From Kudoa neothunni (lineage: Eukaryota; Cnidaria): a stretch of 64,000 nt of DNA. Shown here in pieces: positions 37,501 through 48,949 of the stretch (positions are counted from its first letter, which is position 1; each line of letters begins with the position of its first letter). The notes under the pieces are model-generated. The model was not told the DNA's origin, made no database searches, and saw only the letters and a program-made list of their open reading frames with translations. The stretch lies in assembly GCA_964304625.1 (NCBI GenBank), contig OZ199839.1, forward strand, positions 2,542,001 to 2,606,000, in the 5' to 3' direction. A program made the translations under genes and the position numbers.

Positions 37501-37694
37501 TTTTTTTATTGTGCTATCACATAACCAACGACCAATATCACAACAATCAAACGGTAATAACTGTAAATTAAACGAATGATTGGACCAAAACCTCACCAGC
37601 ATTAAACTCGTAAAAAGATTATTTCTACATTAATTTTAAATGATTCTCATACCCCCCTAAAATAGCTTCCTGCATCCCATGTAGGGAACCACTC
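34554..37694 (-). mobile_element. hAT transposon (ZBED5/SCAND3-like), full length, decayed
   Basis: Termini CAGTGGTTCCCTAC and GTAGGGAACCACTC form a 14-bp inverted repeat with one mismatch. The flanking 8-bp sequences TTCTAAGG and CTTGAAGG match at five positions, as expected of an old target duplication. The transposase is on the minus strand. It starts near 36801 with MDQQKVRKWKEHYIRFG and a BED-type CVLC finger, passes through KETPIEEEFLFYKLLE and CIDRGPVMSH, and ends near 35235 with DHDVEELIDLQES, all in the order of ZBED5/SCAND3-like hAT proteins. Many stops and frame changes separate these blocks, so it is dead. Confidence 0.85.
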
Positions 37695-37706
37695 CTTGAA
37701 GGTATC

Positions 37707-38277
37707 AAAAAACGATCTAACTCCAAAGATTTTGGGTGAAAATTACCCCCGACTTTTTGTAGGTAAATTTAAATTAAAAATTGTAATAAATCTACTTCTA
37801 AAACATTATATGGTTCGACACATTACATTCTGAGAAAAAGTGTCGTTACTCACATTACTAGTCATCATAAAACCTTATACGGCACAAGTCGTAAGTCACC
37901 AGTTCTTCGTTAACAAACAAAGGTAAAATATGTAACTACGATGAATCTTATTTTAATTTCTAACTCAATATATTTTTTTTAATATTACGAATTATTATAG
38001 AATTAAGTTTAAACAATAAACACATTTTTTGGATGAATAATTAAGTAAATATTATGCTGGGGTTAATTTCATCCCAAAATCTTTGGAGGGTGTTTTTTAA
38101 TTTTTGATAACCTCCAGTATTTTTTTAAAATCTAAACACTCACAAATTTTACTTCAAATAAATTTATAGGTATAGCGATAATATCATATACATTAAGAAA
38201 CTATGAAAGAATATATGATAGGATTAAAACTTGTTAACGGGAGTTCCACCCAAAAATCCTTGGAGAGTTAGATTTAA
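37707..38277. mobile_element. MITE, about 570 bp, related to 13821-14431
   Basis: Left end AAAACGATCTAACTCC then AAAGATTTTGGGTGAAAA; right end is the inverted counterpart finishing GGAGAGTTAGATTTAAA. An extra internal copy of the inverted motif (CCCAAAATCTTTGGAG) lies near 38071. It starts almost at the end of the hAT element. No ORF. Confidence 0.5.
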
Positions 38278-38560
38278 ACATTGATGTTTAATTCAAGGGT
38301 TTTTGAACCTTATAATGAATAAAAAATTAAATAATGTCGATTATCAGATTAACTTCAAGTCATTTATTATTTTAATTAAATGTTAATTTCGAATAAGAAT
38401 TCTAATAAGCAGCATTTTAACTTTCTATTAAACAGGAATAAGAAACAGGTAATTAAATACATTCAGAGAAAGGGCTGTGTATATGTGTTAATTCATTCTT
38501 TTTAAATCAAATAACATGAAGGTTTTGATAATAATTCGAAGGGTTAGTTTAAGAAATGTG

Positions 38561-41179
38561 TTATTTGATTCCTTTGCTTGAAGCCACCTTCTTACGGTAA
38601 ATGACCAAATAATAAAATAGTCCCGCAGCTACACTTAGCATCACTCCAACAACAGATCCCCTATTTAACTTGTTGAAATTTTTATTCAGAACAATTTTAC
38701 GATATAATTCCAGCCACTTTCATGCTAAATATACGTTAGATTATTAGAAAAATCATTTGCTTACTGATTAGAGTCAGCTTTTGCAATGGCATCTGGTGCT
38801 AAATATACCAATTCACCAATCATATTTCATTTATTGTTTTATTTACTTGAATTTGTATTATTAATTTAGAAAATTTAAACATTTATAAGAAATCAATCAT
38901 ATATTTTTATTTAATTATTAAAATTTGAAAAAAGTGACTACCTTTTGGTCGTGGCACGCGTGACTTTGGTGGTCTTTGAAGCTAATTTTGAATTTAAGTA
39001 AAGAAAAATAAATGGAATTGAATATCACTAAATAATTATTTAATAATCTACTCATTTATATGATGTGATTACCTTGTAGTATCCGCCACACTCTCAATTT
39101 CTATATAACGGTTGTATTTGAAATAAACGAATAAAAATACCCTTTCTCACAATGTATATTGTATCTCCATGCATGTAACTTTCAGGCTTCACAATTAATT
39201 TGTATGATTTTTTGGACGAGACACCAGAGTATGTAATAAAGTTGCATTTTGTATCGCAACTAGCACTTGTTATAAGACACGGAGTTCCTACTATTTCAGG
39301 CTTTCTGGCATCTGTAATATCAATCAAGGTATTGTAACATTTAATTGCTGACATATCTCTCGTAGGATTCATTGCTCCCACAAACTTTATGGTCTCACCA
39401 TCAAACAAATGGGTTATGGTTAATGTTGCGCCGTCTAATGAGCAATTTTCATTTAAAATATTCAAAAAAATTACCAGTTAATAACTCATTAATTTCTGTA
39501 TCACTTTTTGTACTATCAAATTTTATTAACAAGGAATATTTTGTCCCGCGCTCCAACCTTTCAAGTTCAGCTCGCTCAGAACACATTATTCTGCAAGGGA
39601 ATCTTCCATTACAGTATACATCAGAGTAAAAATTTGTCCATTCATTCTTTACTTTAATTAAACAAGCAATTTTATCATTGTTCTCGGTCATTGGCTGGAA
39701 TCGCATCCTTGTATCCATAATGGTTATGTCGGTACTTCCAAGTTGGACTGCATCTCCATCTCCGTCTATACATTTGTTTAAGAAAATCATCAAATTTATT
39801 TACCTGTAATAAAATAATATTCAAACGTTATTTCTTCCGATCCCTCATTTTTTGCATCCACAGTTACGATATATGCTGTTCCAGCACTCAAGTTGGAAAC
39901 ACTTTTTATGATACAGCCAGTGTCACAAGTATCTCCGGAACATTGTCGTTGTATTTTCGTTTTAACTTTTAGATCAAGAGAATTCCTTACATCAAGTGTA
40001 CAACTTGAAGCACTAATTGTATCAGTTAATAATTTCATAGTTGTTAAATCTAATGTAAATCCGGCATTTGAAATATCTGTCGGCGTTATGCCATTATTTG
40101 CCACTAAAAAATGTCATTGGGATTAAATTAAAATTTTTTACATGTATAGGTTTTTGTCTCAGCAGTTTTCTTCTTCACTTCGCGGATATAAACAGTCACC
40201 TGCAAATACGTTGCATCGGCTATCATTACAACCTCAGTACATGGATTAATACATAAAATCGTGTTTATTCCACAGTTTTTCACGTAATCATTTTCCCCTG
40301 CAGTTTGATCTTTTATTTTAAATTCACATAGCTTATCAGGCTTTTGGTTCAAAATTGTTATTTTATATTTTTGTTCTCCTGAAACTTGTGTCACTGTGTA
40401 GAAAAATTCAGAAAATTCAGAGGCTTTTTGAGTGTATTCGTTATTTATATAATAAAGAAAACTAGGGAAATAATTTCCACATTCTAAAGTATATTCATAT
40501 CGATAAGTAGTTAAACTCGCTTTCAATGTGGCTTGATTTGTTGTGGTACAAGTCTCACTTGCCTCTGATTTCGCAATCTCAATACCGTCTGAGGTCAGCT
40601 TGCACTCTGTTATTGGACATATCATGTTATATGTAAACTTAACTTTTTCATCTACAGTTGTTACAGTAATGTCTGGATTCAAAACATAGCCTAAATAAAA
40701 TTAGCATTACCTAAAATATAAATAGCATTTTCTAATAGGTTTACTTCTTGGTATCATAAATACTTTTTTGAGTAATGGATTTTCTTCTAAGTTTTCTTTT
40801 GAATTAATGACTCTTATTAAAACAAATTTTGAATAAAATGAAGCTTCTTCTATATCTATATTGTCTTTATCGCATTGTAGAACGCATTTATTTTCTGTTT
40901 CTGTGTCTTTACAAAGAAAATCTGCGTAAGTCAATTTATTTTGCTGGTTGAGCTTAGAAATTTGTATATAACATTTTTTATCAGCATCAAAATCTTTTAA
41001 CGATATTTTAATTTTATTTCTATTATTCTCTACTTCAGTGATTCCAAACTCAAGGTAATGTGATTTTCCCTCTGGCTTATCATTGAAGGAATCTAAAATG
41101 TATATATGTTTAATATTATTTAATATAACATACAAAATATGATTGTCGAAAATGTCACAACTGTTACGAGAAGTCTCAT
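38561..41179 (-). CDS. Copy A: type I membrane protein, about six Cys-bearing FN3-like domains
   Basis: Exons (minus): 41134-41179, 40745-41092, 40142-40690, 39804-40103, 39475-39765, 39141-39434, one of three alternative exons, 38701-38724, 38561-38660; 659, 661 or 663 aa. Signal peptide at 1-16 (MRLLVTVVTFSTIIF). Five ectodomain exons, all phase 1-1, encode domains of 95-115 residues (exon 3 has two). Each shows Cys, then a Cys cluster, then a Y.(V/L).V strand, as in FN3/Ig-like folds. Examples are QRQCSGDTCDTGC with TAYIVTVDA, and VYCNGRFPCRIMC with TKYSLLIKF. The membrane helix is GIISGSVVGVMLSVAAGLFY, followed by YRKK and a 10-residue tail. I recognise no named family. Adhesion, receptor or host-facing surface roles are guesses. 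Confidence 0.8.
38765..39100 (-). other. Copy A: three mutually exclusive stalk exons
   Basis: Exons at 39073-39100 (28 nt, EIESVADTT), 38942-38981 (40 nt, SKTTKVTRATTK) and 38765-38798 (34 nt, PDAIAKADSN). Each has its own GT/AG borders and runs phase 1 to phase 2. The upstream exon ends in phase 1 and the membrane exon needs phase 2, so one and only one fits. The introns inside the cassette (91 and 143 nt) are longer than the 38-54 nt introns elsewhere in the gene. Confidence 0.75.
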
Positions 41180-41675
41180 TATGTATAAAATAGATTTAAT
41201 CCGTTATGTGGCAATTCACTAATACATCTCGATTCAATTGGCAATGAATTCCCCACAAGTCGTCAAAATATTGAAAATCTGTAAAAATAATAATAACTAA
41301 ATAATTTTATACAAACATATGATTTTTAGCCCCATCAGAGAGAAAATATAAAAAGTCTAAAATTATATGGATAATTGATAAAATGTAACTTATTAGATCC
41401 TTCTTTTGGTTCAAATAATATTTATTTCTATGCAACAAGATAATAATAAATTCAAGTTTATTTTCACATTAACACAACATATTTTTTATAAAATTGAATA
41501 TAACATGAATGTCAGGAAAAAATACGTACTACAGTCGGTAATCGGTTTTGCATACAACCGATTTTTCACACTCTTTGTGAAATTATTTAATTATGACTCT
41601 AAATGTCTCCAATGTTTATATAAATAAATATATTTAACATAACGATAATTTTGGTTCAAATAATAGACCTTAAAT

Positions 41676-44280
41676 CGGTGTTTCTCAACCAGGGGTCCTG
41701 GAGGATTTTGTGTGGGTCATGAAAATTCTTTTGACTAATTTGGACGGCGAAGGAAAACGTGGAACTATGCCGTGTAGGATACCATCCGGTTAGAAAATGT
41801 TATTAAACATATGAACTTGATTTATATTGATTTATTATAAATATAATATTGAAATAAGTTACATATTGTTATTTATGAGTAACATCGCACACCTCACGGT
41901 AGAAAAAAATGCCAACTTGGCTCATCATGCGAGTTGAATTAAGCAGCAGTTGTTCCGATCAGGCAATACTCACTCACTCACTCACTCATTTGTTAGTTTG
42001 TTTTTGATACTAACGAAAAGTTCTTTAATTCGATAATTTGATACAGATGAAAGTTAATTTTTCTATCAATTAAATGTTAGATATGTAACTATTCATGTAT
42101 TTCTGGAACTCGTTAAATTTCATGACACATATCGGTTTGACTTCATAATTTTTTCTATTTTTAATTATTTCATACTTAATAAGATTATTCACAAAATATT
42201 TAAATGGAATGAGCATGTTTAAAATGTCCACTTTATATTTAATTTAGCTATAAAAACTTGAAGGTATTTTCAAAAACTTCAGTTCACTCGCAGATTTAAT
42301 AACCTAAACCTAGAAATTGAAAGCATTATTTACCCGGAATTTTCACATAGAAAGAATTTTATTAAATAATATAATCAATTCGTATGAAATTAAAGATTTG
42401 CATTGTATAAAATAATGTGTTTTTAGACATTTAATGAAAATATAATCTGTACATCCTAACTATATTTTTTATTATCATTATATGCCAGTCATATTATTTT
42501 AATTGGCGTAATAAATTTTTTAAATAGTTTATTTAACAAAACAGAAAAAATATATATTAATAAATTTAACTAATAAAACATTCAATCAAAAAACAATTTA
42601 TTATGACATCAAAATTGAATAAATAATAAAGTATATATGATTTTTAATTAAAAAAAAGGTGTCAATGAATAATTTTAATTAACACGGAATTCCATATAAA
42701 TTTCTATCCGCAAGTTTTAAACATATTATTGACTTTGCGTTACGTATTTAATTAACAAAACTATATTGTCATGGCAGTCAATAGGAAATAATGAGATTAT
42801 ATTTTGTCAAAATCTCCAAAATTAATAAAAAAATCATAAACCAATTTAATTTAGAGAAGTAATAATGTTTGTCTCATTTAAAAATTTTAATAAAAACGTG
42901 AATTTTCTAATTGCGGCTAAATATTATCCTTGTGCGGATATTATATTTGATTTTATTCCTGAATTAAATGATTGATTTTTCTATATTTAGGTAGAATATT
43001 TTCAAACGTTTAATTTTTTTATTGAAGCTGTTAAAAATAAATAAAAATGTTTTAAGTTTAAATATTTGTTGTCGTATTAAAACAAACATTAATAAACAAT
43101 ACAATTAATGTTAGATTAAAATAGATCTCTATCAAATAATGCTGCATCAAACTGGTGTGTTATTTATTAATGTGATTAACCATAACATCATCAAATAGAT
43201 ACTAGTATTATATTAATAATTTCTATTGATTTTTTTAAATGTAAGATTAAACATCACAAACAAAAATCTTTAAAACACTGATTTTTCGATTTAGTCAACA
43301 TAAAATACTGTATTGAATCTTATATTATTAATTTTTTTAAATTAAAAGCAAAAAAAATTCTTTAGTAGAATTAATTTTATTTTAAATACCAGAAGTATTA
43401 AAAAGTATTGATATATTTCCATAATAGCAAGTTATATTCGAACGAATTTGGTATACCTTTAAATTTTTTGAATTTAAACGGAAACATACTATAGCCGTTT
43501 TCATATTTTTTCGAATATAAATAAATTATTTATAAAAAAAAATTTTCGTTGCATTGAATATTGAAGCGAATAATTATTAACTGTTAGAAATTTGTATCTT
43601 TATAAGTGATACCATTGGGTCGAAAAAAACAAAAATAATCATTAAAAGGAAATATATTTAAAATATTAGTTTAAATATAATGAACCGGCGGAGATTATTA
43701 AAAATCAAGAGTGAGAAATTGACACAAGACAAGCTTGACGGTTTCATAATACCAGTTAAAAGATAATTATTCAAGCTTAAAAAGTCCAATTAAAATTAAT
43801 GCTAAATAAAATTTTTAAATTAATAAATTAAAAATAATTATTATTAAAGTATACGGTTTCAATCATTATAATAATTTCGTTATATACAATGACAGAGGCT
43901 ATTGACACGGAAAAATTTAATCCTAAAATGCATATGCGCTGTTAGAATGTTTAATCTCGGCAACTCAATCTTACAAGCTCGTTATAGATTTAATTTTTTA
44001 GAATCTGATATATTTAATTATTTCTGGCCCCTAAGAGCGGAGCGATGAACGAGAAATAATTGAATATGGTCAAAACTAATGTCACCTGAATATTATTTAT
44101 CGTGCCAATAGCCACTTTCATATAATATATAATATCGGTCGGATATATATATATTATTAAAAAATTGTAATTGTTAACGTTAACGTTAAATACGATTAAA
44201 CATTTTCAATGTTAACGTGGGTTACAGGACAATTTAAAAAAAAATATGGGTCATGGATAAAAAAAGGTTGGGAAACATTG
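41676..44280. mobile_element. hAT-like nonautonomous element, about 2.6 kb
   Basis: Left terminus CGGTGTTTCTCAACC and right terminus GGTTGGGAAACATTG form a hAT-type inverted repeat, with GGGTCC / GGGTCATG just inside. Flanks CCTTAAAT and CCTAAATG resemble an eroded 8-bp duplication. No transposase reading was found in the AT-rich body, which contains a smaller repeat at 43891-44114. Confidence 0.6.
43891..44114. mobile_element. Small TIR element, dispersed repeat copy 2
   Basis: Starts GGCTATTGACAC and ends GTGCCAATAGCC, an inverted repeat. The left 140 bp is shared with 5192-5335. It is nested in the 2.6-kb hAT-like element. Confidence 0.55.
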
Positions 44281-45329
44281 CCTAAATGAGGTAAAATGCG
44301 TAGCCAAAATCACGTGTCGTATCGATTTTGCACATTTTTCCCATGCACTCTGTTGGTCAATGTAACGTTATTTTCAGAAAAAGTGGAAACTTAACGATAA
44401 GCGAAGATATAAATACAACAATATTAGAAGGAAAATCAAAAATAATAAAATACTTCGAAAATCTTTCATAAATAAACGTTAAGATAGTTACTGTGAGACG
44501 TTTTGACATATCAAATATAGCAATCCTAAATGGCCTCCAATAAAAAGAAATAAATTTTTCATCTAAATTCCAAAAAAAGGGGTATATAATTATTATGTGC
44601 ATGCGCAAAATGTGTGTGAAATCTATTACCTACTATATACCATTAATCCTATTACCAATTAAAACACAATTTATTTTCGGTTTGTATTTTCAAACAATTA
44701 TAATATTACATATTTTTGTATAAAAAATCAAAATTTTTCTAAATATTCTTTATTTGTAAATGAATATATCATAATTGACTATGGTAGTTGTACTGTGCCA
44801 TTATGTTTGCTAAATAATGCTACAAACACGCTTAACTAATATATTTAATGTGAATTATTTATTTATTAATAAATAGTATATATCTGAAATTTAAAATACT
44901 CATTAACATAAATAATAAATTTATATTAATTGTTATATCATCATAATTTTTTTAATGTTGGTATTAATACAAAAATTAGCTCTAATGAAATAATTACAAC
45001 ATGGAAACATGAAGTAGATTTCTGAATTTAATAGCTGTTGATTGTTATTCTATGAATCGTTTGAATACAAATATAAAGGCAATATCCGAATATTTAAATT
45101 GTTCAAAATCTATATGTATTTAATAAAATTTAAGTCATTATAAACAATATAAAATCTAAAATATTACACTTAATATAGTCATATTGGAATATATTTTGAG
45201 AAAATAAGTAACAATATAAGTAATTCAAGATTACAACAACAAGCCGAAACCAGGAATAACACGTACATTTATGACCAGTCATATATAAATGTTTTGATAA
45301 TAATTCTAATAGTTTGTTTAAAAAATGCA
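44281..45329. other. 3' flank of copy B, AT-rich
   Basis: No gene here. From about 45020 onward it matches the 3' flank of copy D, where the same stretch is split by the Tc1-like element (the empty TA is at 45139-45140). Confidence 0.6.
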
Positions 45330-47956
45330 TTATCTGATCCCTATGCTCGAAGCCACCTTCTTGCGATAGATAACCAAGTAATAAAATAGTCCTGCAGCGA
45401 CACATAGCATCGCTCCAACAACAGAACCACTATTAAAATTGTTAACAATTCTATTCAGAACAATTTTACGATATAATCCCAGCCACTTTCATACTAAATC
45501 TATGTTAGATTATTGCAAAAATTATATTTTTACTGGTTAGAGTCAGCTTTTGCAATGACATCTGGTGCTAAATATACCGATTTTTCAATTATAGTTCATA
45601 TTTTCATATATTTACTAAACATTATGTTAACATATCAGTATGAGCTCCAAATATTAGTAAATAATGTATTATATATATTACATTATTAAAGTATGAATAA
45701 ATTTCTTACCTTTTGGTTGTGGCGCGCGTGACTTTTGTGGATTTTGGAGCTAATTTTCAAATTGAATAAAAATTGAAAATAATTTAATTGTTAATTACTA
45801 AATATTCAGTTAATAATTCACCCATTTATTAAACTCGATTACCTTGTGGTATCTGCCACAATCTCATTTTCTATATAATAGGTACATTTTAACTAAGCGA
45901 TTAAAAATACCTTTCCTCACAATGTATATAATATCTCCATGTATGTACTTTTCGGGCTTTACTATTAATTTGTACGATTTTTCAGACGAAACACCAGGAT
46001 AAGTGATTGAGTTGCATTTTGTTTCGCAATTGGTATCAGTCACCAAACACGGAGTTCCTACTAATGTCGGTTTTGTAGCAACTGTGATGTCGATCAATGT
46101 GTTGTAACATTTAATTGTTGACATATCTCTAGGGGGATTCATGACACCAACAAATTTTATAGTATCAGCATTAATCGAATGCGTTATGCTTAATGTTGCA
46201 CCATCTAAAGAGGTTTAACTATTCATCAATTTAATAAAAATGACCTGTTATCAATCCAGTAATCTCTATATCACTTTTTCTGCTATCAAATTTTATTATC
46301 AAGGAATATTCGGTCCCGCGTTCCAACCTTTCAAGCTCAACTTGCTCAGAACACATTACTCTGCAAGGAAATCTTCCATTGCAATGTACATCAGTGTAAA
46401 AACTTTGCCATTCAGTCTTTATCTTAATTAAACAAGAAATGTTATCATTGTTCTCGGTCATTGGCTGCAATCGCATTCTTGTATCCATAATGTTTATTTT
46501 ATTACTTTCAAGTTGGATTGCATCTCCGCCTGTATATTTATTTAATAAATTCATTAAATTTATTTACTTGTCTTATAGTAATATTCAAATTTTGTCACTT
46601 CTGAATCATCTTTTTTTGCATCCACAATTATGATATAAGCTGTTCCAGCACTTAAGTTGATAAAACTTTTTTTGTCACGAGTGGTGGTACATGGTGAAGA
46701 TGAGCATTCTGGTTGTATTTTTGTTGTAATTGTTGGATCAAGAGCCTTTCTAAAGTGAACTGTACAACTATTCGCCTCATTTGTACCAGTTGAAGATTTC
46801 ATATTTGTCAGATCTAATGTGAATCCGGTGTTTGAACGTTCTGTCGGAGTTATGCCATTGTTTGCAACTATAAGGAAGTTAATCGCCTCTCTTTGAATTT
46901 TCGATACTTGTATAGGTTTTTCTTTGAGGTTCACTTTTGATTACCTCATGGATATAGATGGATACCTGTGGAGAGTTGAGATTGGTATTCATCACAACCT
47001 CCGTACATGGATTAATGCATGACGTCTCGCTTGATCCACAACTTACCACAAATGTATTATCCCCTTCAGCCTGATTCTTTATCTTAAATTCACAGAGTTT
47101 ATCGGGCTTTTGATTTAAAATTGTGATTGTAGTTTTTTGTTTCACGGCGTCTTGAGTAACTTTGAAGAAAAATTCGGAGAACTCAGAGGCTTTTTTTGTG
47201 TATTCATTGTTGATGTAATAAACAAAGCTAGGGAAATAATCACCACACACTAAAGTGTAATCGAATCGATAGGTTATTAAACTTGCTTTCAAGCTAGCTT
47301 GGTTTGTTGTTGTACATGTTTCATCTGCCACTGATTTCACAATATCAATGCCACCTGAGGTCAGTTTACATTCTTTTATAGGGCAAACCATGTTATACGT
47401 AAATTTAACCTGTTCATCTTCTGTTGTTACAGTTATATCTGGATTCAAAACATAACCTAATTAAAGTTAACATTATTCACAAATAAAATCAAAGTTTCTA
47501 GTAGGATTACTTTTTGGTATCATAAATATTTTTATAAGTGTCGGTTCAGTTACTGAATTTTCTGTTGTGCTAGCAACTTGTATTAGAATAAATTTTAAAG
47601 AAAATGATGCTTCTTCGATGTCAAGATTTTGTGTGTTGCATTCTACAATGCATTTATTAGGTGTTTCAGTGTTTGCACAAGAAAAATCTTTGTAAGTAAA
47701 TTTATTTTCTTCGTTCACTCGTGAAATTTGTATATAACATTTTTTGTTGGCCTCAAAATCTTTTAACGATATTTTAACTTTATTTCTATTATTTCCTACT
47801 TCGGTGATTCCAAACTCAAGATAATCTGATTTCTCCGCTGGCGCAGTATTGAACGAACCTAAAATATATCAATGTATATATACATAATACGAATAAATAA
47901 AAATTACAAAGTATAAATGTTGAAATAGTCACAACAGACGCAAACAGTCCCATCAT
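45330..47956 (-). CDS. Copy B of the six-domain membrane protein family
   Basis: Exons (minus): 47908-47956, 47511-47858, 46908-47456, 46568-46867, 46245-46529, 45911-46204, one alternative exon, 45470-45493, 45330-45429; 658-662 aa. Exons 2, 3, 4 and 6 have exactly the lengths of copy A. The start is the first of two adjacent ATGs (signal MMGLFASVVTISTFIL). The ectodomain begins SFNTAPAEKSDYLEFG. Membrane exon: GAMLCVAAGLFYYLVIYRKK, tail ASSIGIR. The middle (exon 5) and the last three exons are nearly identical to copy D, while exons 2-3 are more diverged, so the gene looks like a mosaic. Confidence 0.8.
45534..45870 (-). other. Copy B: three mutually exclusive stalk exons
   Basis: 45843-45870 (28 nt, ENEIVADTT), 45710-45749 (40 nt, PKSTKVTRATTK), 45534-45567 (34 nt, PDVIAKADSN). 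Most differences from copy A in the 40-nt exon are synonymous in the phase-1 frame, showing that this frame is the translated one. Confidence 0.75.
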
Positions 47957-48465
47957 GAATTAAATAGATTTAATCCGCAATTTGGGTTCACGAGTAAAAC
48001 TCGATTCAATTGACAATGAACTTCCGGACAAGTCGTCAAAATAATGAAAATTTATAAATAATAATAACAATTTTGTAATTTTATACAAATATATAATTAT
48101 TGGCACTGTCAGAAATTTACCAACAAAGAATTAAACTATCTTGATATTTTGATAAAATTAAACTTATTTTCATATGGACAATACAATCATTTTTAAAATT
48201 TAAATTTAATAATATTCGAGCGATAAAATACATACTACACCATAAATCGTAATTTAACTTTAAAATCAGTGTACTTTTGGTTTGTAATTAAATTAACGAT
48301 AAAATTTATATATAATTTTGTACTTTAACATTGTACAGTTTTGAAATTTTGATACATATATTATAATCTAACATAACTGTAACTAAATATAATAATTTCT
48401 ATGTAAATAATTCTCTTTATTATATTTTTTTTATATCAATAAAGTTTTCGTTAAATACATGGGCG

Positions 48466-48925
48466 GATCAAAAAGTAGCGAGAATTTTTAAATATCTTCT
48501 CGTATGACAAAGATGTAAATTTAAAAAAATAGAATATAATAAAAAATATGTATTCACATATTTTGTGAAAAGAAATTAACAAATGAATAATAATATAAAA
48601 TATGGCAACTAGTTGTTAAATTCTTAAAATGGGTTGACGTCGCTCACGAGAATGTGAGAAAACCACGAGCATAGAATTTGTATTCAATTCTGTGTAAAAC
48701 TGGAAAAAAGCAGTAACAAAACTTATGAAATGATTAAAACGGCATTTTTAGACAATTCCATGAGTATAAGTAGAGTGTGTGAATAACATGAACGATCTAA
48801 AGAAGGTAGAAATTCGACCAATAGTTTAGATCGTTCTGGTCGATCTTTAACTAGCAGAAATCATGAAAAGATTAATGCCGTTAAGGATATTGTGGCGGAT
48901 TAACATTGGATTAACAGTGTTTTAC
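48466..48925 (+). mobile_element. mariner-like transposase, N-terminal fragment
   Basis: After a possible terminus (AAAAAGTAGCGAGAAT near 48477), the plus strand encodes the helix-turn-helix part of a mariner transposase: KFCVKLEKSSNKTYEMIKTA, then a VCE.HERSKEGR block and LDRSGRSLTSRN. It has in-frame stops, for example in the VCE.HERS motif, and lacks the catalytic domain. It is followed at once by the LTR-retrotransposon fossil. Confidence 0.75.
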
Positions 48926-48949
48926 TTGCGCTATAATTGGTGATCCCTA

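Noticed and set aside
39372-39629. Plus-strand frames opposite the membrane-protein exons (also at 46.2, 54.6, 54.9, 55.4 and 62.1 kb)
   Set aside because: Antisense shadows of conserved minus-strand exons; substitutions between copies follow minus-strand codon positions.
40691-40744. Frame extensions past each ectodomain exon as true C-termini of separate small proteins
   Set aside because: Each extension begins with a GT donor at the same place in all four copies and diverges at once, while the next exon resumes in matching phase.
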